Source: Pseudomonadota bacterium
Lineage (GTDB): Bacteria; Pseudomonadota; Alphaproteobacteria; Kiloniellales; JACOMY01
Direction of reading: 5' to 3'
DNA length: 36,748 nt
NCBI GenBank assembly: GCA_029781795.1
Contig: JAKOWB010000172.1
Span: 1 to 36,748, forward strand
In this document: positions 31,123 through 36,748 of the stretch, in pieces
Position numbering within the stretch: position 1 is the stretch's first letter
How the letters are laid out: each line of letters begins with the position of its first letter
Program-made: the position numbers and the translations under genes
The notes under the pieces: model-generated
What the model was told of the DNA's origin: nothing
The model's database searches: none
The model's input: only the letters and a program-made list of their open reading frames with translations

Positions 31123-31689
31123 TTACTGCACGTCCTTCAGGACGCGCAGCGTGACGATGGTGTCGGGGTTGTCGACCATGCCGCTCTGGCGGTTCGGCGG
31201 CGCCTTCTTGATCAGGTCGACGAATTCCATCCCCTGCACGACGCGGCCCCAGACGGTGTACTTGCCGTCGAGGAAGCGCGCGTCGGCCAGGCAGATGAAC
31301 CACTGGCAGTTGGCGCTGTTCGGATCGGGCGTGCGGGCCATGCCGACGGTGCCGCGCTTGAAGGGCTCCATGGTGAACTCGGCCGGGATGTTCGGCAGGT
31401 CGCTGTCGCCCGAACCCGTGCCGGTGGGATCGCCGGTCTGCGCCATGAAGCCTTCCATGACACGGTGCCACTTCAGGCCGTCGTAGAAGCCGCGGCGCAC
31501 CAGGGTCTTGATCTGCGCGACGTGCTTCGGCGCCAGGGCCGGCAGCATCTCGATCAGCACCGTGCCGTCCTTCAGGGTCAGCACCAGCGTGTTCTCGGGA
31601 TCGAGGTCCTTGGCGCGGAGGGACGGCGCCTTGACCAGCAGGACCGCGGCCAGGGAGGAAACGGCCGCGAGGAACCGACGACGAAGCAT
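31123..31689 (-). CDS. Exported cyclophilin-type peptidyl-prolyl cis-trans isomerase
   Basis: This 188-residue paralogue of the downstream cyclophilin carries an N-terminal signal. The start reads 'MLRRRFLAAVSSLAAV', which matches a twin-arginine core RRxFL (R3-R4-R5-F6-L7) before a modest hydrophobic stretch, with predicted cleavage near 'SLRA'. Sec export is the alternative. The catalytic segment is 'WHRVMEGFMAQTGD': Arg76 and Gln84 are kept, but the Phe of the usual FHR is Trp74, and the 'QFF' block is 'CQWF'. It should be active in the periplasm with a somewhat altered pocket. It is first of a two-gene unit with the cytosolic copy. Confidence 0.92.
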   Translation of the reverse strand: MLRRRFLAAVSSLAAVLLVKAPSLRAKDLDPENTLVLTLKDGTVLIEMLPALAPKHVAQIKTLVRRGFYDGLKWHRVMEGFMAQTGDPTGTGSGDSDLPNIPAEFTMEPFKRGTVGMARTPDPNSANCQWFICLADARFLDGKYTVWGRVVQGMEFVDLIKKAPPNRQSGMVDNPDTIVTLRVLKDVQ

Positions 31690-31770
31690 TATGGGTAGCC
31701 TCCGGGTGCGGGTGGGCCCCGCTTATCCCCCGTCGCCGCCGCCCTGTCCAGACCGGGAGGGGTGACTGCC

Positions 31771-32946
31771 CTAGGCCGGATCGATGCCGACCAGCCGGCC
31801 GTCGGCCAGGGTCACCAGCACCTTGACCACGCCGCGCGTCGCCTGGGCGGTGTAGGCCTGCGCGCCCTCGGTGTCGTAGTTCATCTCCACCACATAGGCC
31901 TCGCCGCGCTGCTCCAGCACCTTGATGTTGGTGAGTGTGGAGACATGCCGCATGCCGGCACTGCTGTTGAGGCCGTCGATCTCGCGCGTGCGGCCATAGC
32001 GGGTCAGCTCGGTCTTGAAGGCCTCCTGGTTCTCGGCGAGCCAGGCTTCGAAGCTGGCCTGCGCCGCGCCGAGGTCCGGCGGGGCGGCCGGTTCGGCGCC
32101 GGCGGCCGCTGAAGCGGTCGGCGTCGCCGCGACCTTGGCCGCCGCTGCCAGCTCGATGCCGGTCAGCGCGTCGTTGACGATCTCCAGGCTGAAGCTGTCG
32201 GTGTGGCTGTAGGTCTCGCCCCAGCCGCTGATCCGCCGCAGGGTGTAGGAGATGGTAACGACATAGCCGGTCTCGGTCTGGGCTTTGACCCTGGTGCTGG
32301 AGAGTGCGGCGATCTGTTGTGCGCCGTTGCTGGCGCCGTGCAGATCGGTCTTGCGCAGGTAGGCCATGAGCTCGCGCTCAAGCACCGGCCGATTGCTCGA
32401 CAGCCAGGCCTCGAAGGCGCCCTGTGCGGCGGCGAGGTCGGCCGCCTGCCTGGCCTGCTCCTCGGGCGTCAGCGTGCTGGTGGTGGTGCCGGCGCTGCCG
32501 GTGCTGCCGGGCTGCGTCGCCAGCGCCGACTGGCCGTCCTCGCCGCCCTTGGCCGGCGCGGCGGTGAAGGGCGCGGTCGCGGCGGCGGCCAGTTCCTCGT
32601 TGCCGCAGTCCTTGGCCACCGAAAGCTCGCCCAGGTGCCGGTTGCGGGTCTTGAAGGCGACGATCTCGGTCTCCGCCGCCTTGCCGTTGTCCAGCGCCAT
32701 GAGCATGCCCGGGCCGGCCAGCAGCACGCCGACCACGATGACGGCGGCGTTGCGCCCGTCGAGGCCTTCCAACTCCTCGTTCAGCCGGTTGATCGACTTC
32801 TTGTTGCTGTCGAACTCGCTGGCCAGCTGCTCGCAGCCCATGTCCTGGTCGAAGGACTGCTGCGTGGCCACCGGATGCGCGGTCCGCCCGGCGCAGCCGG
32901 CGAGCAGCAGGCCCAGAGCGATCAAGGCAACGGGACGACGAAGCAT
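31771..32946 (-). CDS. Lipoprotein with an internally duplicated domain (unknown function)
   Basis: This 391-residue protein has a lipobox LAGC (Cys18). A charged helical region (about 37-62) and a second hydrophobic segment (about 68-85, 'AVIVVGVLLAGPGMLMAL') follow, then a Ser/Thr/Ala-rich linker. Two copies of one domain follow at about 171-265 and 292-388. Compare 'AQGAFEAWLSSNRPVLEREL' with 'AQASFEAWLAENQEAFKTEL', and 'TRVKAQTETGYVVTISY' with 'TNIKVLEQRGEAYVVEMNY'. I do not recognise the domain. It lies 17 bases downstream of a second lipoprotein gene on the same strand, suggesting a joint role in the envelope. Whether the second hydrophobic segment spans a membrane is unclear. Confidence 0.8.
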   Translation of the reverse strand: MLRRPVALIALGLLLAGCAGRTAHPVATQQSFDQDMGCEQLASEFDSNKKSINRLNEELEGLDGRNAAVIVVGVLLAGPGMLMALDNGKAAETEIVAFKTRNRHLGELSVAKDCGNEELAAAATAPFTAAPAKGGEDGQSALATQPGSTGSAGTTTSTLTPEEQARQAADLAAAQGAFEAWLSSNRPVLERELMAYLRKTDLHGASNGAQQIAALSSTRVKAQTETGYVVTISYTLRRISGWGETYSHTDSFSLEIVNDALTGIELAAAAKVAATPTASAAAGAEPAAPPDLGAAQASFEAWLAENQEAFKTELTRYGRTREIDGLNSSAGMRHVSTLTNIKVLEQRGEAYVVEMNYDTEGAQAYTAQATRGVVKVLVTLADGRLVGIDPA

Positions 32947-32963
32947 CGGATATCTCCTGTCCG

Positions 32964-33536
32964 TCAGGCGGTGGGCTTGTGGTCGCGCCAGTGCGCGATG
33001 AAGGCCTCGATGAAGGCCGTGATGTTGGCGGCGATGGAGCCTTCGTTGGCCAGGCGCAGGCGGGCGACGCCGTAGAGGGACTCGCTCATCGACGCGGTGA
33101 AGGACTTGGTGATGCTCTGCTCGAAGAACGGTGCCCCGTCGGCGGCCGTCACGCGGTAGGTGACGACCGAGGTGACGGTGGTGTTGCCGGCGAAGACTGG
33201 CTGGTCGACCTTGTCGAGCGTCGCCGTGAGGCGATAGGGCGCCGCCGCGGCGTCCTTTGCCAGCAGGCCGTTGGCCTGCAGCGAGTTTTCCAGCGCGGCG
33301 CGGAACTCGGGGTTGCCGACCTCGCTGGTCCAGAGCGGATTTGTCTCCTGGCCGCCGGTCACCTGGTCGACGCCAAGCAGTCCCAGCAGGCTGGGATCGG
33401 CGGCGACGCTGCCGCCGGCGATGTTGCTGACGGTCATCTGCGAAACGCGCGCCGGCTGGGCGCAGGCTGAGAGCAGGACCGCGCAGAGCAGCGCGGTCAG
33501 CAGGCGCATTGCGCCCGATCCGAAGAATCGCGACAT
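32964..33536 (-). CDS. Small lipoprotein of unknown function
   Basis: This is a 190-residue lipoprotein with lipobox LSAC (Cys25 from the chosen start). I chose ATG 33536, which gives a normal positively charged n-region. An in-frame ATG at 33509 gives a shorter but still valid signal, and a TTG at 33557 is less likely. The mature part has mixed alpha/beta character with 'PYRLTATLDKVDQP', 'TTVTSVVTYRVTAADG', 'FFEQSITKSFTASM' and a C-terminal amphipathic helix. The pattern resembles lipoproteins that help assemble or stabilise envelope complexes, but I do not recognise the family. It is first of a two-gene unit with the duplicated-domain lipoprotein. Confidence 0.75.
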   Translation of the reverse strand: MSRFFGSGAMRLLTALLCAVLLSACAQPARVSQMTVSNIAGGSVAADPSLLGLLGVDQVTGGQETNPLWTSEVGNPEFRAALENSLQANGLLAKDAAAAPYRLTATLDKVDQPVFAGNTTVTSVVTYRVTAADGAPFFEQSITKSFTASMSESLYGVARLRLANEGSIAANITAFIEAFIAHWRDHKPTA

Positions 33537-33664
33537 AAAATGGTAACCGCCCCTCAATTCACCCGTATGGGATGTAACAGGGTGCGGGAAAGTCTTGCAA
33601 GCGCTATCGCCAGCAGTTGCGCCGGCGAGCGTTCGTCAAGCGCCGCTGTCGGGGCCAACAGCAA

Positions 33665-33692
33665 AGCGGCGGCCCCGCGAAGGGCCGCCGCT
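33665..33692 (-). terminator. Hairpin terminator downstream of icd
   Basis: AGCGGCGGCCC and its exact complement GGGCCGCCGCT form an 11-bp stem with a 6-base loop, followed on the minus strand by TTTGCTG. It lies 33 bases beyond the icd stop and separates icd from the lipoprotein genes. Confidence 0.8.
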
Positions 33693-33724
33693 CGAAGCGA
33701 TGCTGCGCAGTCAGGCGGGCCGGT

Positions 33725-34936
33725 TCAGCCCATGGCCTGCTGCATGTTCCGGTCGAGCGCGTCGAGGAACTGCCCGGTGTTGAGCCAAGGCTGCTCGGGG
33801 CTGATCAGCAGGGCGAGGTCCTTGGTCATCTGTCCGCCTTCGACCGTGGCGACGCAGACCTGCTCCAGCGTCTCGGCGAACTTCACCACCGCCGGGGTCT
33901 CGTCCATGCGGCCGCGGAAGGCGAGGCCGCGGGTCCAGGCGTAGATCGAAGCGATGGGGTTGGTCGAGGTCTCCTTGCCCTTCTGGTGCTCGCGGTAGTG
34001 CCGCGTCACCGTGCCGTGCGCCGCCTCGGCCTCCACCGTCTTGCCGTCCGGCGTCAGCAGTACCGAGGTCATGAGGCCGAGCGAGCCGAAGCCCTGGGCC
34101 ACGGTGTCGGACTGTACGTCGCCGTCGTAGTTCTTGCAGGCCCAGACGTAGCCGCCGGCCCACTTCAGCGCCGAGGCCACCATGTCGTCGATCAGCCGGT
34201 GCTCGTAGGTGATGCCGGCGGCCTTGAACTTGGCGGCGTAGTCCTTGTCGAAGACCTCCTGGAAGAGGTCCTTGAAGCGGCCGTCGTAGGCCTTGAGGAT
34301 CGTGTTCTTGGTCGAGAGGTAGACCGGATAGCCGCGCTGCAGGCCATAGGCGAAGGAGGCGTGCGCGAAGTCGCGGATCGAGTCGTCGAGGTTGTACATC
34401 GCCATGGCGACGCCGCCGCCCGGGAAGTCGTAGACCTGCTTCTCGATCCTCTTGCCGTCGGCGCCTTCGAAGGTGACGGTCAGCCTGCCCTTGCCGGGGA
34501 CCACGAAGTCGGTGGCGCGGTACTGGTCGCCGAAGGCATGGCGGCCGACCACGATGGGCTGGGTCCAGCCCGGCACCAGGCGCGGCACGTTCCGGCAGAT
34601 GATCGGCTCGCGGAAGATGGTGCCGCCCAGGATGTTGCGGATCGTGCCGTTGGGCGACTTCCACATCTGCTTCAGGCCGAACTCCTTCACCCGCGCCTCG
34701 TCCGGGGTGATGGTGGCGCACTTGACGCCGACGCCGTAGCGCTTGATCGCCTCGGCGGCGTCGACCGTGATCTTGTCGTCGGTCTCGTCGCGCTTCTCGA
34801 TGCCGAGGTCGTAGTACTTCAGGTCGACGTCGAGGTAGGGAAGGATCAGCTTGTCCTTGATCATGGCCCAGATGATGCGGGTCATCTCGTCGCCGTCGAG
34901 TTCGACGATCGGGTTCTTCACCTTGATCTTGGCCAT
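33725..34936 (-). CDS. icd: NADP-dependent isocitrate dehydrogenase (homodimeric, eukaryote-like type)
   Basis: This 403-residue TCA-cycle enzyme converts isocitrate to 2-oxoglutarate with NADP. Hallmarks are '[16 protein letters not shown]', '[20 protein letters not shown]', '[18 protein letters not shown]', '[26 protein letters not shown]' (seen as two blocks) and '[16 protein letters not shown]'. This is the subfamily found in alphaproteobacteria and eukaryotes, not the E. coli type. It stands alone, with a GAGGGAG Shine-Dalgarno upstream and a hairpin terminator downstream. All catalytic blocks are present. Confidence 0.98.
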   Translation of the reverse strand: MAKIKVKNPIVELDGDEMTRIIWAMIKDKLILPYLDVDLKYYDLGIEKRDETDDKITVDAAEAIKRYGVGVKCATITPDEARVKEFGLKQMWKSPNGTIRNILGGTIFREPIICRNVPRLVPGWTQPIVVGRHAFGDQYRATDFVVPGKGRLTVTFEGADGKRIEKQVYDFPGGGVAMAMYNLDDSIRDFAHASFAYGLQRGYPVYLSTKNTILKAYDGRFKDLFQEVFDKDYAAKFKAAGITYEHRLIDDMVASALKWAGGYVWACKNYDGDVQSDTVAQGFGSLGLMTSVLLTPDGKTVEAEAAHGTVTRHYREHQKGKETSTNPIASIYAWTRGLAFRGRMDETPAVVKFAETLEQVCVATVEGGQMTKDLALLISPEQPWLNTGQFLDALDRNMQQAMG

Positions 34937-35019
34937 GTCTGCTCGCTCCCTCGGATCAGCCGTGCGCGCGGGACCTTAGCAGGGATTTGTTGCGGTGCAA
35001 GAAGCGGCGGGACAGGGGA

Positions 35020-35649
35020 TCAGGCGCGCTCGAACTGGCTGCGGCCGCCGGGCCGCACCTCGCGTCCCAGGGCGGGCAGCAGGTCCTCCAGGCGGTCGAC
35101 CACGCGCAGCAGTCCCTGCTGCTCGGGCCGCACGTAGGCGCTGTCCACCATGCGGCGCAGCATGGCCAGCAGGGGGTCCCAGAAGCCGCCGGGATTGAGC
35201 AGCACCACCGGCTTGTCGTGCAGCCCGATCTGCGCCCAGGTCAGGATCTCGAAGGTCTCGTCCAGGGTGCCGAGCCCGCCCGGCAGCACGACGAAGGCCT
35301 CGGCCCGCTCGGCCATGATGCGCTTCCGCTCGTGCATGGTCTCGGTGACCACCAGTTCGGTCACCTCCAGGTTGCCGACCTCGCGCTGGGTGAGGAAGCG
35401 GGGGATGATGCCGATGACCTGGCCGCCGGCCGCCAGGGCGCCGTCGGCGGCCCGGCCCATCAGGCCGATGCGCCCGCCGCCATAGATCAGGGCGATGCCG
35501 GCCCGGGCCAGCAGGCGGCCGCAGTCGCGGGCGAGATCCTGGTGCGCCGCCGGCGCGCGGTTCGAGCTGCCACAGTAGACGCAGACACTGGCGGGGAGCT
35601 GGGCGGCCGGGGCAGGGGGGGCGGGCGGGACTCGGGACAGGGGCTCCAT
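35020..35649 (-). CDS. LOG-family protein (TIGR00730, cytokinin-riboside monophosphate phosphoribohydrolase-like)
   Basis: This 209-residue Rossmann-fold protein has the LOG nucleotide-binding motif 'PGGLGTLDE' (123-131) and the preceding Arg/Lys-rich 'MHERKRIM', both needed for N-glycosidic cleavage of nucleoside 5'-monophosphates. 'SVCVYCGSS' and 'IYGGGRIGLMG' begin the fold. I chose ATG 35649; a TTG 12 codons upstream would add a non-conserved segment. Bacterial LOG proteins act as general nucleotide phosphoribohydrolases, and cytokinin production in a given species is not implied. The gene is divergent from the next gene and lies 83 bases before icd on the same strand. Confidence 0.94.
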   Translation of the reverse strand: MEPLSRVPPAPPAPAAQLPASVCVYCGSSNRAPAAHQDLARDCGRLLARAGIALIYGGGRIGLMGRAADGALAAGGQVIGIIPRFLTQREVGNLEVTELVVTETMHERKRIMAERAEAFVVLPGGLGTLDETFEILTWAQIGLHDKPVVLLNPGGFWDPLLAMLRRMVDSAYVRPEQQGLLRVVDRLEDLLPALGREVRPGGRSQFERA

Positions 35650-35829
35650 GCGCGGGACCCTATACCCGCAAGATGGCGCCTCCAAGACAGCCGAAGCCCC
35701 CTACCGGGGCCATCAAAAGGCGGCGCCCGCTTCGATTGCCGCTGGCGCCGGCAGGCATTACGGTGAAAGTGTCGGTCCAGATCCCGAGGGGGGCATCGGC
35801 GGTGACCGGTGCTAGGCGAGGATAGGCGC

Positions 35830-36748
35830 ATGACGCGGAATTCGATGCTGGTGGCGGCCATCGTCGCGGCCCTTGGCCTGGGCGTGGGCCTGTGGTTCGC
35901 GCTTGAGCCTGCCGAGATGCAACCCGGTCCGACCGCCGGCGAGGAACAGCCGGCGGCCGGTGCGCCGGCGCCCAGCACGGCCGGTACGTCCGAGCCGCGC
36001 CCGGCGAGCGGCGAGCAGACCGCCGGCGGCAGCACGGCGCCGAGCGGCGGCACTGGCACGGCAGCGCCCGGCACGACGTCCTCGAGCGACCAGGCCAGCG
36101 GTGGCGGCACCAGCGGAAGCAGTGAACAGAAGACCAGCGGCGGTGGCGGCATGACCGCGCCGCAGCCGGCGCCGCAGCCGCCGACCTTTGACATCGTGCG
36201 CGTCGAAAAGGACGGCTCCACCGTGGTGGCAGGCCGGGCGCCGGCCGGCAGCGAGGTCACGCTGTTCGACGGCGAGACGGCGCTCGGCACGGCGCGGGCG
36301 GGCAGCGACGGATCCTTCGCCCTGGTGCTCGACCAGCCGCTGGCGCCGGGCAGCCGTTCACTGTCCCTGGCGGCCAGGACCGGCGACGGCACCACGGTGC
36401 CGTCGGCCAGCGAGGTCATGGTGGTGGTGCCGGACCTGAAGGCGGCAGCGGCGGCGGCAGCGACAACGCCGGCGCCGGCGCCAGCGGGCACGACCGACGT
36501 CGCGGCCGGCACGGCTTCCACCGGTAGCGCCACGGCGGGCGAGACGGCAACGACCGAGAGCGCCGCGGCCGGCGGCACGACGACCGGCGAGAGTGGCGGC
36601 ACGGCCTCCGGCGAGACCGCTGGCGGGACTGGCCAAGCCACGGCCTCGACCTCCGGGGCCGTGGCGGCTGGAACCGCGGTGGCCGAGGCCACGGCCTCTG
36701 CGACAGCGACTACCGAGACAACGACATCGGCAACCACGTCAGCCGAGG
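35830..36748 (+). CDS. Membrane-anchored Ig-like domain protein, Thr/Ala/Gly-rich (partial, 3' end missing)
   Basis: The frame is open from ATG 35830 through the right edge (306 codons, no stop), so the C-terminus is missing. There is one N-terminal hydrophobic segment ('MLVAAIVAALGLGVGLWFAL', about 6-25), then a Pro/Ala/Gly/Ser-rich stretch (about 30-115). An Ig-like beta domain follows (about 118-200: 'FDIVRVEKDGSTVVAGRAPA', 'TLFDGETALGTA', 'DGSFALVLD'). A second low-complexity stretch rich in Thr, Ala, Gly and Glu runs to the edge. Alphaproteobacterial proteins with this layout commonly end in a LysM peptidoglycan-binding domain; that part would be outside the window. GAGG lies 9 bases upstream of the start. 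A periplasmic, cell-wall-related role is inferred. Confidence 0.78.
   Translation, partial: MTRNSMLVAAIVAALGLGVGLWFALEPAEMQPGPTAGEEQPAAGAPAPSTAGTSEPRPASGEQTAGGSTAPSGGTGTAAPGTTSSSDQASGGGTSGSSEQKTSGGGGMTAPQPAPQPPTFDIVRVEKDGSTVVAGRAPAGSEVTLFDGETALGTARAGSDGSFALVLDQPLAPGSRSLSLAARTGDGTTVPSASEVMVVVPDLKAAAAAAATTPAPAPAGTTDVAAGTASTGSATAGETATTESAAAGGTTTGESGGTASGETAGGTGQATASTSGAVAAGTAVAEATASATATTETTTSATTSAE

Noticed and set aside
34937..35019. Possible icd promoter (TTGCAC-16-TAAGGT on the minus strand)
   Set aside because: Only three of six bases match in each element; not enough to support a call.

Overview
The window is about 36.7 kb of very G+C-rich DNA (about 70% by eye) with tightly packed genes, NTG starts and many ATGA-type stop/start overlaps. 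RecA with GTTC-N7-type sites upstream, an IalB-family secreted protein, a homodimeric-type NADP isocitrate dehydrogenase, a three-gene transglutaminase/ATP-grasp operon and an Ig-like protein of the kind that often carries LysM all point to an alphaproteobacterium, most likely Rhodospirillales-like. The order-level guess is inference. Nearly everything looks chromosomal. No tRNA, rRNA, CRISPR array, insertion sequence or phage gene was seen.

Left end (1-6975, + strand): a peptide-type ABC importer (partial binding protein and two permeases), a LysR regulator, a 2-oxoglutarate/Fe(II)-type oxygenase, a divergent MIO-type aromatic amino acid lyase homologue and an amidohydrolase_2 protein. Genes overlap or nearly abut, so this looks like one uptake-and-degradation (or modification) cluster for an unknown amino-acid-derived or amide compound. 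The lyase homologue and the amidohydrolase both carry substitutions at positions that are catalytic in characterised relatives. Facing it on the minus strand is an arsenic resistance operon, arsR-arsC-acr3 (8915-6972), with a perfect 16-bp palindrome just upstream of arsR.

Housekeeping block (9023-14775): rlmJ, recA with candidate SOS sites and a bidirectional terminator, an exported IalB-family protein on the minus strand, and alaS. It is followed by a complete dipeptide/oligopeptide ABC transporter operon, dppABCDF-like (15033-20712).

The most unusual part is 20766-23470. A lipoprotein with two OmpA-like domains, each with its own cysteine pair, converges with a minus-strand gene for a chimeric protein. 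That protein has two peptidoglycan-binding-like repeats in G+C-rich DNA joined to a HELGH zinc-metallopeptidase-like domain in strongly A+T-rich DNA. It has a near-consensus sigma70 promoter set among AGTAAC repeats. It looks like a horizontally acquired, modular toxin- or effector-like gene.

Next (23701-30535, + strand) comes a conserved but functionally unresolved operon: transglutaminase-DUF2126 fusion, circularly permuted ATP-grasp fused to an alpha-E domain, and a second transglutaminase. It ends at a strong bidirectional terminator. The minus-strand genes 30603-35649 encode a cytosolic and a possibly Tat-exported cyclophilin in tandem, two lipoproteins (one with an internally duplicated domain), isocitrate dehydrogenase and a LOG-family protein. 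Diverging at the right edge is the 5' part of a membrane-anchored, Thr/Ala/Gly-rich protein with an Ig-like domain.
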